From Negativicutes bacterium (GTDB taxonomy: Bacteria; Bacillota_C; Negativicutes; Sporomusales_B; JARLHX01), in the NCBI GenBank assembly GCA_031292035.1, contig JARLHX010000087.1, forward strand, positions 1 through 64,000: DNA of 64,000 nt. Reading direction: 5' to 3'. Positions 25,451 to 36,941 of the stretch are shown piece after piece. The position numbers and the translations under genes were made by a program. Each line of letters begins with the position of its first letter. Position 1 is the first letter of the stretch. The notes below the pieces were generated by a model. The model was given only the letters and a program-made list of their open reading frames with translations, did not search any database and was not told the DNA's origin.

Positions 25451-25740
25451 AAAATGCCTCCCATGTGTAGTTCGGCGCCCATCGAGATTACTAGAGCGCC
25501 ATTCTTTAAATTTTTAAGTACTAGTTATAATATATTTAATTTTTTTAACTATATACCTATGTTTATTTTACACTTTTAAACATATTTTAGCAACAGCTAA
25601 ATATTTTTAACTTCAGTATTTATTATTATTTATTAAAAAGTGACTCCTATGATTGTCTTATGAAAGCAAAAAGAAAAAGCCTTCTCTTGGCCACGCGACA
25701 AAGAGAAGACTCAATAACAGCCTAATTCTAGATAGACTAA
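25451..25740. other. AT-rich intergenic region upstream of the mannose cluster
   Basis: The leader of the GH130 gene has short complementary arms GGCGC/GCGCC (25474-25500). Next comes a very AT-rich stretch (25505-25640) likely to hold the promoter, with no clear -35. A hairpin (AGCCTTCTCTT/AAGAGAAGACT, 25678-25710) precedes the repeats at 25753-25880. Confidence 0.4.
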
Positions 25741-25752
25741 TATAATTGTAGG

Positions 25753-25880
25753 TTCGCAGATAAAGTGAGACTGGCCTGACGGTAGAATGCGGGTTCACAG
25801 GCTCTAGTTTCACATAAGTTGAGACTGGCGTTACACATAAAATGAGACTAGGCAACCGAATTCGCATACAAGTTGAGACC
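25753..25880 (+). repeat. Four direct ~19-bp repeats, probable solo transposon end (locus b)
   Basis: TTCGCAGATAAAGTGAGACT (25753-25772), TTTCACATAAGTTGAGACT (25808-25826), TTACACATAAAATGAGACT (25831-25849) and TTCGCATACAAGTTGAGACC (25861-25880). Repeated protein-binding sites at an end are typical of IS21/Mu-like transposons, but no transposase gene is present. Confidence 0.6.
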
Positions 25881-26094
25881 ACGCATCAGCATTTTCAAGG
25901 GCTTTGCCTGAACTAATATTGTTATGAGTACCAAAAGTGACGTGTGGAAAGTAAATTCTAGCCATCATGATGATCATATTAGCCGCCTAGTCTTTACCTC
26001 GGATTTCGTTTGCCGCGAAGAAACATGGCCGTTCCAGAAACCTGTCCCTTCAATATACGGTCTTCCTTGCCTATGATTTTTCAATAGGTCCCCG
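25881..26094. other. Non-coding spacer downstream of kdpE
   Basis: 214 nt between the repeats and the kdpE stop codon. I see no gene or clear terminator. Confidence 0.3.
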
Positions 26095-26787
26095 CTACCT
26101 ACCCATCAACCGATACCCAACTCCCGATTCGGTGACGATATACTGCGGGCGGTTCGGGTTTTCTTCGATTTTGCGCCGCAGTTGATTGATATAAACCCTG
26201 ATGTAATGTGTATCCTCGTTGTATGAAAGACCCCATACGGCCTTGAAAAGCTGCTTATGGGTTATCACTTTACCGGCGTGTTGCGCCAGGAGTTTGATGA
26301 TGTCGTACTCCGTGGGTGTCAGCTTTATTTCCCGGCCACTGACGGTGACCCGGCGCTGCGCCAGATCTACCACCAGATTGCCACAGGTCATAATCGGTTC
26401 ATCTTCAGCATGAGCGGCTCGCCTGAGAGAAACGCGCATTCGCGCCATCAGTTCTTCCACTCCAAACGGCTTGGTGACATAGTCGTCAGCCCCAGCGTCA
26501 AGGGCTTCCACTTTTTCTTGTTCCTGATCCCGCGCGGTGAGAATGATGATCGGCACCTGGGACCATTCCCGAACCCTGCAAACCACTTCCTTGCCGTCAA
26601 TATCCGGCAGCCCAAGATCCAAAAGAATAAGGTCCGGCTTATAGCTGGCAACTTGGTTAACCGCGTCGAGGCCGTTAGCTACCTCAGCAACATCATAACC
26701 TTGAACCCGTAGTGAAACTTTAAGCAATTTGCGGATTTGCGGTTCATCATCGACGACGAGGATCCGTAATCCCTTGTCAGTCATCAT
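26095..26787 (-). CDS. kdpE: Response regulator of the potassium-limitation two-component system
   Basis: A 230-residue OmpR/PhoB-type regulator. The receiver domain shows the acidic pair VVDDEP, the phospho-acceptor in ILLDLGLPDIDG, the Thr of IILTARD and the Lys of DYVTKPFG. The C-terminal winged helix has LTPTEYDIIKLLAQHAGKVITHKQL. It is phosphorylated by KdpD and activates kdpFABC. The kdpD stop TGA is followed one nt later by ATG 26787 (or 26784), so the two are translationally coupled. The longer open frame to 26862 overlaps kdpD and was rejected. Confidence 0.93.
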   Translation of the reverse strand: MMTDKGLRILVVDDEPQIRKLLKVSLRVQGYDVAEVANGLDAVNQVASYKPDLILLDLGLPDIDGKEVVCRVREWSQVPIIILTARDQEQEKVEALDAGADDYVTKPFGVEELMARMRVSLRRAAHAEDEPIMTCGNLVVDLAQRRVTVSGREIKLTPTEYDIIKLLAQHAGKVITHKQLFKAVWGLSYNEDTHYIRVYINQLRRKIEENPNRPQYIVTESGVGYRLMGR

Positions 26788-26788
26788 C

Positions 26789-29527
26789 TCACCCACTTTT
26801 CGGAATAGCGGAGGGTCTACCATTTGCACCAATTGTAACGGTAAAGCTAATAACGGCTCCACCGTCGCTGCGGTTTTTTGCTGAGATCGTGCCGCCGTGA
26901 GCCTCTACGATACTTTTGCAAATAGATAGGCCTAGGCCGGTGCCAGACATGTGTACTCCGCCCTGCTGTGCCCGATAAAATTTATCAAAAATCTTCAGTA
27001 AATCTCCATCAGGTATACCGGCACCGCGATCGGCGACAGATACCTGCAACTCATCGTCACTCGCACTTACGGTAATTTCGATCTCGCTTTTCGGCGAAGA
27101 ATATTTCATGGCATTATCGACTAAATTTACGATCACCTGTTCCAATAGCACACAATCGCCCCGCAGCAGCGGCGGCTCCTGGGGGATATTGAAAACCAGC
27201 GGTCGGTCCTTAAGCTGCTCTTCCAACACGCCAATTGCTGTGCCGATGATATCCTGCATATCGCACCAACCGGTTTTCAGGCTCATCATACCGCTTTCCA
27301 GTCTTGCTGTGTCAAGCAAATTGGCGACAACTCGTTCCATTCGGTTGGCTCCATCACTAATATTCTCCAATAATTCAAGACGTTCCTCTGGCGAGCATTT
27401 CGCTCCCGCTCCGCGCAGCGTTGAGGCAGAACCGATAATGGAAGATAACGGAGTGCGCAGTTCATGGGAAATCGAGTTGAACAGAGTTGTCCGTAGGCGA
27501 TCGGCTTCCAGCAGCAAGGCTGCCTCCTGCGCCTTTTCTGTAAGTTTCACCCGCTCGATAGCTATGGCTGCCAAACTAGCCCAGGCGTCCATGATACGGC
27601 GCTGTTCAGGCGTAATCAGGTTTTCTCTGATGCGGATACCTAGGACCCCAGATGTGCTATTTCTGGTGAGTAGCGGCAAATAGAGAAATTTCGCGCCAGG
27701 TAATGTCTCGGTGGATTTTCCCGCAACCTGCTTGTGCTCATAGACCCAGGTCGCCACAGCAGCCTCGGCGCTATCTGGAAGGGGAGCTTTACTTGTAAAA
27801 GTGACTTCATCCTCATCCTTGTCGCTGCTTTCGTTTTGCTCATTCCATATCACTAATTGACCCTGTTCATTCGGCAAGAACACAACAATCCGCCGATTGA
27901 GAGTCTCAGTAACTTGGACGGTAAGTTCCCGGATAATGGTATCCAGATCCACAATCGCCGCAATCTCACGGCTGAATGCGAAGAGCGCGCGGGTACTACG
28001 CTCCCGTTGACGCGCGGCGGCAGCCTCATGCTTGAGTAGTTCCGTTCTGCCACCGATAACAAAAGCTACAACGAGAAAAGAAATAAAGCTCCATATATAG
28101 CGCAAATCATAAACCGAAAGGGCAAAAATGGGCGGAACAAAGAGGAAATCAAAGGTCAATACGCTGCAAACCGCCGTAAAATACGAAGGCCAACGGCCCC
28201 ACCAGAACGCGCTAAATAATACCGGTAATTGATAAAGAAGTGCCATATTGACCAGTTCGATTCTCTCGCGGAGTAGCCAGCCAAACAATGTGACTGCTAC
28301 CATCATCAGCAGGCCACCACCGTAGTGCAGCAGGTTTTCCGACCGCGCCGCAGGAGCGGTTGCGATCGCCGCCCCCGCAGTCTGCTCCCGGTCAGCCTGA
28401 ATGACATAAACGTTTATCCCGGCGCTGAGGCGGACAAGTTTGTCGACAACCGATCCGTGAATAAGGTCCCACAACCGACTGTGCCGGGGTTTGCCAACGA
28501 CAATCGCCGTCACATTGTGCGACCGGGCGATATCAAGAAGCTCTGTTGTAAGGTCATCGCCAGTCATACTCAGCGTTTTCGCGCCCAATTCTTCGGCCAG
28601 CCGCATATTGCGAGCAATACGGTCCTGCTCCTTGTCACTAATACCGCGCGAGGCGGTCTCAACATGAACCGCGAGCCACTCGGCATGCAGCCCCTGGGCC
28701 AGTTGTCTTGCGGCCCGGATCAGCTGGGCCGAGAAGGGACTGGCGCCAACGCAGACCATGACCCTGCCTGCTGCTGGCCACGGCCCATCGATTTTTTGTT
28801 CCTTCATATATTCGCAGAGTTCTTTATCGACCCTGTTGGCGGTAAAGCGCAGCGCCAGCTCCCGCAAGGCGTTGATATTTCCTGGCCGGAAAAAATGGCG
28901 CAGTGCCTGCTCCGCCTGACCGGGCAGATATACCTTGCCCTCTTTAAGGCGCTTGATGAGTTCTTCTGGCGGAATATCAATAAGCTGCACGAAATCTGCC
29001 TGCTCAATGATATGATCAGGCACTGTTTCTTTGACCACAACACCGGTAATCTGGGCCACCACATCGTTCAGACTCTCGATATGCTGAATGTTTAATGTGG
29101 TATAAACGCTAACGCCTGCAAGGAGCAGTTCCTCGACATCTTGAAAACGTCGCACATGCCGAGAGCCGGAAACGTTAGTATGGGCCAATTCATCGACCAA
29201 CACCAATTCCGGCTTTTGGGCAATAATCGCATCGATGTCCATTTCCTGTAGTTCTTTGCCCCGGTATTGCAGCATTTTTACCGGTATTTTCGGCAGGCCT
29301 GCCACCAACCGCTCCGTTTCCTGGCGGCCATGGGTTTCTACCCAGCCAACTGCAATATTTACACCTTCCCGCAGGCGCTCATGGGCTGTTTCCAGCATAG
29401 TGTATGTCTTGCCGACCCCTGCCGCCGCACCTAAAAACACCGTCAGCTTCCCCCGGCCGGACTTATTGATGCGCTCCAATATGGCATCAGGGTCAGGGCG
29501 AGACTCCTTTTTCGCGCTTGCAGGCAT
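26789..29527 (-). CDS. kdpD: Sensor histidine kinase for potassium limitation
   Basis: A 912-residue KdpD of full length. In order: the N-terminal KdpD domain with Walker A GAAAGVGKT (33-41), a universal-stress-protein-like domain (VGASPFSAQLIRAARQLA), four membrane helices (about 395-490), a GAF-like domain, the HisKA box FNSISHELRTPLSSIIG and a HATPase with DRGAGIPDGDL and GTGLGLSICKS. It senses low K+ or osmotic change and phosphorylates KdpE. ATG 29527 with GGGGGAG at 8 nt is preferred to 29560. It follows the kdpFABC genes on the same strand, with a 32-residue ORF between. Confidence 0.94.
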   Translation of the reverse strand: MPASAKKESRPDPDAILERINKSGRGKLTVFLGAAAGVGKTYTMLETAHERLREGVNIAVGWVETHGRQETERLVAGLPKIPVKMLQYRGKELQEMDIDAIIAQKPELVLVDELAHTNVSGSRHVRRFQDVEELLLAGVSVYTTLNIQHIESLNDVVAQITGVVVKETVPDHIIEQADFVQLIDIPPEELIKRLKEGKVYLPGQAEQALRHFFRPGNINALRELALRFTANRVDKELCEYMKEQKIDGPWPAAGRVMVCVGASPFSAQLIRAARQLAQGLHAEWLAVHVETASRGISDKEQDRIARNMRLAEELGAKTLSMTGDDLTTELLDIARSHNVTAIVVGKPRHSRLWDLIHGSVVDKLVRLSAGINVYVIQADREQTAGAAIATAPAARSENLLHYGGGLLMMVAVTLFGWLLRERIELVNMALLYQLPVLFSAFWWGRWPSYFTAVCSVLTFDFLFVPPIFALSVYDLRYIWSFISFLVVAFVIGGRTELLKHEAAAARQRERSTRALFAFSREIAAIVDLDTIIRELTVQVTETLNRRIVVFLPNEQGQLVIWNEQNESSDKDEDEVTFTSKAPLPDSAEAAVATWVYEHKQVAGKSTETLPGAKFLYLPLLTRNSTSGVLGIRIRENLITPEQRRIMDAWASLAAIAIERVKLTEKAQEAALLLEADRLRTTLFNSISHELRTPLSSIIGSASTLRGAGAKCSPEERLELLENISDGANRMERVVANLLDTARLESGMMSLKTGWCDMQDIIGTAIGVLEEQLKDRPLVFNIPQEPPLLRGDCVLLEQVIVNLVDNAMKYSSPKSEIEITVSASDDELQVSVADRGAGIPDGDLLKIFDKFYRAQQGGVHMSGTGLGLSICKSIVEAHGGTISAKNRSDGGAVISFTVTIGANGRPSAIPKSG

Positions 29528-29652
29528 CTGTTCATCTCCCCCAAAAGAAATGGTTATCACGATCTGTTGTCATTTAAGTTGCTTTGACAAAGACCGGTCG
29601 AGTTCCTTTTCTTCATATCTCAATCATAATACTGCTAGGCTGGTTCGCTTTA

Positions 29653-29751
29653 CTACCGCAACCGGAAAATCCACGGAAAAAGAAACAAGCCAAACGCCAT
29701 ACCAAAGCAGAACATGCCCACTGCTAAAACGACAATCTCATTTGCTGGCAT
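29653..29751 (-). CDS. Uncharacterised 32-residue membrane peptide inside the kdp operon
   Basis: ATG 29751 has GGAGGAGGAG 5 nt upstream, and the frame ends at TAG 29653. The product begins MPANEIVVLAVGMFCFGMAF, is followed by GLFLFPW and ends basic (IFRLR). This is one transmembrane helix with a positive tail, expected N-out/C-in. It resembles KdpF and other tiny transporter subunits in design but is a second such peptide, as kdpF itself is at 34242-34328. It lies between kdpC and kdpD. It could be a regulator or assembly factor for KdpFABC or a link to KdpD (inference). Confidence 0.7.
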   Translation of the reverse strand: MPANEIVVLAVGMFCFGMAFGLFLFPWIFRLR

Positions 29752-29797
29752 TTAAACTCCTCCTCCATTTTTTATAATCGCCGCTGATGATAGACCA

Positions 29798-30376
29798 CTA
29801 CGGTCGAAGGCTATCAAGCGCTAGGTTTAGTTCCAGTACGTTTATTCGCGGCTCTCCAAACACGCCCCATTGGCGCTCCTGAATATGGTTGCTTACTAAT
29901 TGGTGGACTTGATCTACCCCGAGTCCTCGCACTTTGGCGATCCGTTCGACCTGTAGATAAGCGGCGGCAGGAGTAATTTCCGGATCAAGTCCGCTGGCTG
30001 AAGCCAGCACTAGGTCAGACGGCACGTTTGCTGATGCGTCCAACCCATTTTCCTCCCGTACTTTTTTCAGGTTGTCCGCCACTGTATCGATTAGTTTCTG
30101 ATTTGTCGGCCCCAAGTTTGACCCTCCAGAAGCTGTCGCATCATAGCCGTCCTGTCCGGCTGCCGACGGCCGTCCGTGAAAATAGCCGGGTGCTGAAAAA
30201 TTTTGCCCAATCAGATTGGAACCGACCGGCACCCCATCGCGGGTAAATATTGATCCATTTGCCTGGAATGGGTATAACGCCTGTGCTAGCCCTGTCATCA
30301 CCAGAGGGTAGATGAACCCGGTAATAAGGGTGAGGACCAGCAGCATAACTACTGCGTTTAAAATTTGCCGGAGCAT
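29798..30376 (-). CDS. kdpC: Potassium-transporting ATPase subunit C
   Basis: A 192-residue KdpC: one N-terminal membrane helix (residues about 8-30, VVMLLVLTLITGFIYPLVMT) and an extracytoplasmic domain with NLIGQNFSAPGYFHGRPSA and GSNLGPTNQKL, both family hallmarks, and SASGLDPEITPAAA. It stabilises the KdpFABC complex and assists ATP-driven K+ uptake. TTG 30385 is in frame, but ATG 30376 is better spaced from AGAGGAAG. Confidence 0.93.
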   Translation of the reverse strand: MLRQILNAVVMLLVLTLITGFIYPLVMTGLAQALYPFQANGSIFTRDGVPVGSNLIGQNFSAPGYFHGRPSAAGQDGYDATASGGSNLGPTNQKLIDTVADNLKKVREENGLDASANVPSDLVLASASGLDPEITPAAAYLQVERIAKVRGLGVDQVHQLVSNHIQERQWGVFGEPRINVLELNLALDSLRP

Positions 30377-30415
30377 AGATATCAACTTCCTCTCGGTCTG
30401 ATCTTTTATCGCTGT

Positions 30416-32452
30416 TTACACTAATCCTAACGCAGAGAGTATCACGTCAATCAGTTTTATCCCCAGGAAAGGAGCAACAATCCCGCCAACACCGTATATT
30501 AATATATTCCGTCGCAAGATGACCTCCGCCCCGACCGGTCGGTACTTCACCCCGCTTAGCGCCAGGGGAACAAGGGCGATGATGATCAGCGCGTTGAAAA
30601 CGACTGCGCTCAAAATGGCGCTTTCGGGTGTGGCAAGGTTCATGATGTTAAATACGTTTAGCACCGGAAACGTTCCGGCGAACATGGCTGGAATGATGGC
30701 AAAGTATTTGGCAACATCGTTGGCGACGCTGAACGTAGTCAGTGACCCACGGGTAATCAGCAGCTGCTTGCCGATTTCGACCACCTCGATCAGCTTGGTC
30801 GGGTTGCTGTCGAGATCTACCATATTGCCTGCCTCCTTGGCCGCTTGGGTGCCGCTGTTCATGGCCACGCCTACGTCAGCTTGGGCAAGCGCCGGGGCAT
30901 CGTTCGTGCCGTCACCGGTCATGGCGACCAGCATGCCCTGTTCCTGATAGTCCCGGATGAGCCTCAGTTTATCTTCCGGCGTAGCTTCGGCAAGAAAATC
31001 ATCGACTCCGGCTTCAGCTGCAATCGCGGCAGCGGTTAGAGGATTATCGCCGGTTATCATGACTGTTTTGATCCCCATTTGCCGCAGATCCTTGAAACGT
31101 TCCTTAATACCGCCTTTCACGATATCCTTGAGATGAATGGCGCCAAGGACACGCGCACCTTCGGCGACAACCAGCGGCGTACCGCCACTTTTAGCGATAG
31201 TTTCGCAAGCCTTGGCAACCATATCAGGAAATTCGCCACCCTGACCGTTGACATAGTTCTTTATGGCCTCAACCGCGCCTTTTCTGATTTCCTGCCCTTT
31301 AAGATTGACGCCGCTCATGCGGGTTTGGGCAGTGAACGGAACAAACTCTGCCCCCAAGGCCGCCAGATTCCTTTCGCGCAAATTGTATTTTTCTTTTGCC
31401 AAGACGACTATGCTCCTGCCTTCCGGGGTCTCATCAGACAGCGACGAAAGCTGTGCGGCATCGGCTAATTGGGCTTCAGTTACACCCGGGGCCGGAATGA
31501 ACTCAGTCGCCATCCGGTTGCCAAGGGTAATAGTGCCGGTTTTGTCGAGGAGGAGGGCATCCACGTCGCCTGCCGCTTCCACGGCCCGGCCTGACATGGC
31601 GAGAACATTGCGTTTGAGCAGCCGATCCATCCCGGCAATGCCAATGGCGCTGAGCAGTCCGCCGATCGTTGTTGGTATGAGGCAAACAAGCAAGGCAACC
31701 AGCACGGTCACGGATATTTGCATTCCAGAATATATGGCGTACGGTTCGATGGTCGCGACTGAAAACAGAAAGATAATTGTTAATCCAACCAGTAAAATGG
31801 TCAGAGCAATTTCGTTCGGGGTCTTTTGACGTTTGGCGCCCTCGACCAGGGAAATCATCCGGTCCAAGAAGGTCTCGCCAGGATTGGCTGTAATCCGGAC
31901 TTTAATCCAATCTGACAGCACCCGCGTGCCGCCTGTGACTGATGACTTGTCTCCTCCGGATTCCCGGATGACTGGGGCGGATTCACCAGTTACGGCGCTT
32001 TCGTCAACCGAAGCCATTCCTTCCGTGATCTCCCCGTCGCCAGGGATAAAGTCGCCTGCTTCCACCAATACGATATCCCCTTTGCGAAGCTGAGGGGCAT
32101 CGACCAGTTTGGTCGTATTACCGCTAATCATTTTCGCCTTAGTCTGACTGCGGCTGTTGCGAAGCGCATTGGCCTGGGCTTTTCCCCGCCCTTCGGCTAC
32201 TGCCTCGGCGAAATTGGCGAACAGTACCGTGAACCAGAGCCAGATTGTAATCTGCAGCGTGAAGGACAAGTATTGCGTTTCGCTACTTGCAACATCACGC
32301 ACCAAAAACCAGGTGGTCAATATTGCTCCGATATAAACGATAAACATGACAGGATTTCGCAGCTGCACACGGGGATTTAATTTATAGAATGAATCTCGCA
32401 CTGCCACAAGAAGGATTTCTTTACTAAAACTGCTTCCGCTGCTCATCGCCAT
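30416..32452 (-). CDS. kdpB: Potassium-transporting ATPase subunit B
   Basis: A 678-residue P-type ATPase of normal KdpB length. Visible are the actuator TGES loop ([11 protein letters not shown]), the phosphorylation site [11 protein letters not shown] near residue 300, the [20 protein letters not shown] and [16 protein letters not shown] hinge motifs, and about seven membrane helices. It hydrolyses ATP to drive K+ import through KdpA. AAAGGAG precedes ATG 32452, which lies 8 nt after the kdpA stop. Confidence 0.96.
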   Translation of the reverse strand: MAMSSGSSFSKEILLVAVRDSFYKLNPRVQLRNPVMFIVYIGAILTTWFLVRDVASSETQYLSFTLQITIWLWFTVLFANFAEAVAEGRGKAQANALRNSRSQTKAKMISGNTTKLVDAPQLRKGDIVLVEAGDFIPGDGEITEGMASVDESAVTGESAPVIRESGGDKSSVTGGTRVLSDWIKVRITANPGETFLDRMISLVEGAKRQKTPNEIALTILLVGLTIIFLFSVATIEPYAIYSGMQISVTVLVALLVCLIPTTIGGLLSAIGIAGMDRLLKRNVLAMSGRAVEAAGDVDALLLDKTGTITLGNRMATEFIPAPGVTEAQLADAAQLSSLSDETPEGRSIVVLAKEKYNLRERNLAALGAEFVPFTAQTRMSGVNLKGQEIRKGAVEAIKNYVNGQGGEFPDMVAKACETIAKSGGTPLVVAEGARVLGAIHLKDIVKGGIKERFKDLRQMGIKTVMITGDNPLTAAAIAAEAGVDDFLAEATPEDKLRLIRDYQEQGMLVAMTGDGTNDAPALAQADVGVAMNSGTQAAKEAGNMVDLDSNPTKLIEVVEIGKQLLITRGSLTTFSVANDVAKYFAIIPAMFAGTFPVLNVFNIMNLATPESAILSAVVFNALIIIALVPLALSGVKYRPVGAEVILRRNILIYGVGGIVAPFLGIKLIDVILSALGLV

Positions 32453-32460
32453 TCGCTCCT

Positions 32461-34167
32461 TTAAAATGTTTTCCCCTGTAGCATCAGCAGATGCTCTACG
32501 ATTGGTCCTAATGTCAGTACCGGCAGGAAAGTTAACGCTCCCACGATCAGTACAATGCCGGCCAAAAGAAGAACAAATATCCAGCCGGTGGTCGGAAAGG
32601 TCCCCGGACCAGGGGGCGATATTTTTTTCTCCGCCATACTGCCGGCTATTGCCAAAACAGGGATAATTACTCCAAATCTCCCGAGCAGCATGGCAGCAGA
32701 TAGCATCAGATTATAGAACAGGCTGTTGGCGCTTAGTCCTGCAAATGCGCTGCCATTGTTTCCTGCAGCAGATGCAAAGGCGTAGGTGATTTCAGCAAGT
32801 CCGTGGGGGCCTGGGTTGGCGATCGCGGCCGTACCTGGTTCAACTACTGCCGCGATCCCGCTGCCGAGTAGCATGGTGACGGCAGGCAAAAGAATTCCGA
32901 TTGTAGCCATCTGGGTTTCCCTTGCTTCGATCTTTTTGCCTAGGTACTCTGGCGTCCTGCCGACCATGAGGCCGACAATAAATACCGTAAGTATGACAAA
33001 CAGCATCATGCCGTAAAATCCAGCGCCGACTCCTCCCAGGATGACTTCCCCGAGTTTTATCTGCACTAAGGTGATCAAGCCGCCAAGAGGCGTAAAGCTG
33101 TCATGCATGGCATTTACCGCACCACAAGAGGCGGCAGTGGTAATAGTGGCGAATAGTGCCGACCCGGCGATGCCAAACCTCACCTCTTTGCCTTCCATCG
33201 CTGTTGGACTATTTACCCCCAGCTGCGCTAGCATCGGGTTGCCGAATGATTCGGCAGCATAGGTGCCAGCAAGCATGATGGTAAACAAGAGCAGCATGGT
33301 CGCCAGGATGGCATATCCCTGGCGCTTGTCGCGTACTATACGGCCAAACATTAGCACCAGTGCGGCCGGAATCAGGAATATGGCTAGCATTTCAAGGAAG
33401 TTGGTTAATGGCGTGGGGTTTTCAAAAGGATGGGCCGAATTGGCATTAAAGAAACCTCCGCCGTTCGTACCCAGCATTTTAATCGCTTCCTGCGAGGCAA
33501 CCGGCCCCATGGCTAATTTTTGCGTCGCACCTTCCAAGGTGCTGACAGTCATGTATGGCGACAGATTCTGGATAACTCCTTGCTGGACAAGAACTACTGT
33601 AAAAATGATGGACAGCGGCAAGAGAATCCACAGCACACCGCGCACCATATCCACCCAGAAATTCCCGATGGTACTGGCCTGCTTGCGCGTCAGTCCCCGG
33701 ATCAACGCGACCGCCACCGCAATTCCGGTAGCTGCCGACTTGAAATTCTGGACCGTCAGTGCGCCCATCTGGGTAAAATAGCTCATTGTCGTTTCCGGGG
33801 TATAGGCCTGCCAGTTGGTGTTGGTCATGAAGCTGATCGCGGTATTGAATGCCAGGTCCCAGGTAGAAACTCCTGGCAGGTTTTCCGGATTCCAGGGCAG
33901 CATCCCCTGGGCGGCTTCAACCAGATATACCGCCGCTGCCCCCAGTAGATTAATCAGGACTAGGGCCGTAGCATACTGTTTCCAGTTCATTTCTTGGTCA
34001 GGGTTTACTCCGCACACGCGGTAAATTAGCTTTTCCACCGGCCGAAACAATGGATCGACCAGCGTTTTTTCCAACGTAAAAACCTTGGTCATATATTTGC
34101 TCAGCGGCCATGCTATAATCAGCAATATGCCCAAATAAAAGCCAAAGAGAAGAACATCGTTTAGCAT
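32461..34167 (-). CDS. kdpA: Potassium-transporting ATPase subunit A
   Basis: A 568-residue channel-like subunit with four selectivity-filter repeats; the clearest are [19 protein letters not shown] and [21 protein letters not shown], with [10 protein letters not shown] near residue 470. It binds K+ with high affinity and passes it to KdpB. GGAGGGG lies 7 nt before ATG 34167. It is preceded by kdpF. Confidence 0.96.
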   Translation of the reverse strand: MLNDVLLFGFYLGILLIIAWPLSKYMTKVFTLEKTLVDPLFRPVEKLIYRVCGVNPDQEMNWKQYATALVLINLLGAAAVYLVEAAQGMLPWNPENLPGVSTWDLAFNTAISFMTNTNWQAYTPETTMSYFTQMGALTVQNFKSAATGIAVAVALIRGLTRKQASTIGNFWVDMVRGVLWILLPLSIIFTVVLVQQGVIQNLSPYMTVSTLEGATQKLAMGPVASQEAIKMLGTNGGGFFNANSAHPFENPTPLTNFLEMLAIFLIPAALVLMFGRIVRDKRQGYAILATMLLLFTIMLAGTYAAESFGNPMLAQLGVNSPTAMEGKEVRFGIAGSALFATITTAASCGAVNAMHDSFTPLGGLITLVQIKLGEVILGGVGAGFYGMMLFVILTVFIVGLMVGRTPEYLGKKIEARETQMATIGILLPAVTMLLGSGIAAVVEPGTAAIANPGPHGLAEITYAFASAAGNNGSAFAGLSANSLFYNLMLSAAMLLGRFGVIIPVLAIAGSMAEKKISPPGPGTFPTTGWIFVLLLAGIVLIVGALTFLPVLTLGPIVEHLLMLQGKTF

Positions 34168-34241
34168 CTAAGCACCCCTCCGGTTTGTGATACTTACTGC
34201 GTCGCTTGTCGTAAAGATGTTTCCTGCACGACCGAATATTG

Positions 34242-34328
34242 CTAAAACTCCTCTGGTCTTAGCAGCGCGTAAACCAGGTAGATTAGCAATGATACTAAGA
34301 CAACCCCCGCCAACCAATAGTCAGCCAT
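34242..34328 (-). CDS. kdpF: Potassium-transporting ATPase subunit F
   Basis: A 28-residue single-helix peptide (MADYWLAGVVLVSLLIYLVY, ending ALLRPEEF), matching KdpF in length, helix and the C-terminal PE(x)F. It stabilises the KdpFABC complex at the protein-lipid interface. GGAGG precedes ATG 34328 by 8 nt. It is the first gene of the kdp operon, 74 nt before kdpA. Confidence 0.9.
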   Translation of the reverse strand: MADYWLAGVVLVSLLIYLVYALLRPEEF

Positions 34329-34380
34329 CAGTCAGCCCTCCTCACCTGCGCCTTTCATTTACAGCCTTATTCTACCCCGA

Positions 34381-34402
34381 TTTAGCGTCAATATAGTGTC
34401 AA
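34381..34402 (-). promoter_or_regulatory. Candidate KdpE-binding direct repeat in the kdp promoter
   Basis: On the minus strand TGACACTATAT is directly followed by TGACGCTAAAT (9 of 11 matching), the 11-nt tandem arrangement that OmpR-type regulators bind. A TTGACA with TATATC at 19 nt lies just upstream. The repeat is about 55 nt before the kdpF ATG. Confidence 0.4.
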
Positions 34403-34529
34403 GGATATAGTGTGGAGCGTCAGGAAAATGTCAATAAAGTATCCAGAGGAATCTGGTGCTGTGGATTACACAATCGCGGTGTTACATGGTAGGCGCGAAC
34501 ATATTGATCCGTACTTTCTCGCACAAAAA

Positions 34530-34553
34530 GACCCCTCCAATAAAGGAAGGGGT
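34530..34553 (-). terminator. Orphan intrinsic terminator
   Basis: The stem GACCCCT(CC)/(GG)A-AGGGGTC is followed on the minus strand by TTTTTGTG. The gene it served appears to have been lost. Confidence 0.6.
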
Positions 34554-34904
34554 CATACTGGAAACTTATCAATAAGCACCTTTTTCAGAATGGTTCCTGC
34601 TTTTTTAAAAATCAAGGAAGCAAAGGGGAAGGTCAACCTTATCGGTGAGGTCCTAGGTGATGAGCAGTGCTAGGATGCCTCAGGTACTGGATTGCCTCGT
34701 AACGCACCACGTAGTAAAAACTAGTAATCAGCACACCCGGGCGGATATTTTCAAAGCACGACTAAGTAAGTCCTAGAAAGATCCTTTACAACCCAAACTA
34801 ATTTTCCTCCTATATTATAAGTCCACTGACGCATACAAAAACCACCGCTTTATGAAGCGATGGCTTTCATTTTGCCTGTCGTCAACCAATTGGTTGTCTT
34901 ATTC

Positions 34905-34944
34905 AGTCTCATCTTATGTGACACCAGTCTCACCTTATGTGAAA
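34905..34944 (-). repeat. Two tandem ~19-bp repeats, probable solo transposon end (locus c)
   Basis: AGTCTCATCTTATGTGACA (34905-34923) and AGTCTCACCTTATGTGAAA (34926-34944). The first, together with the upstream ATTGGTTGTCTTATTC, matches locus a (ATTGATTGTCTGATCC then the repeat) almost base for base, and both follow a CCACCGC hairpin. Confidence 0.6.
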
Positions 34945-34957
34945 TCCTACAATAATA

Positions 34958-36925
<1,968 letters not shown>

Positions 36926-36941
36926 TCATATATATGCCAGC

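Larger units (their letters stand above)
34403..34957. other. Non-coding region between kdp and gyrB with remnants
   Basis: It contains a minus-strand terminator (34530-34553: GACCCCT paired with AGGGGTC, then TTTTT on the minus strand) with no gene now upstream of it, an unresolved 250-nt stretch, a hairpin (34840-34867, CCACCGC/GCGATGG) and the repeats at 34905-34944. gyrA would normally follow gyrB here and is absent. Confidence 0.5.

Noticed and set aside
25753..25880. CRISPR array from the repeated 19-mers
   Set aside because: The repeats are degenerate, spacing varies (55, 23 and 30 nt), they recur singly elsewhere in both orientations, and no cas genes are present.
28325..29095. 256-codon open frame on the plus strand
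   Set aside because: It is antisense to kdpD, whose domains account for this region; no ribosome site and no family-like protein sequence.
34329..34440. c-di-AMP (ydaO-type) riboswitch before kdp
   Set aside because: The leader is too short, and only promoter-like repeats are visible.
34410..34673. 87-codon plus-strand ORF between kdp and gyrB
   Set aside because: It spans the kdp promoter and an orphan terminator hairpin, has no good SD and no protein-like composition.
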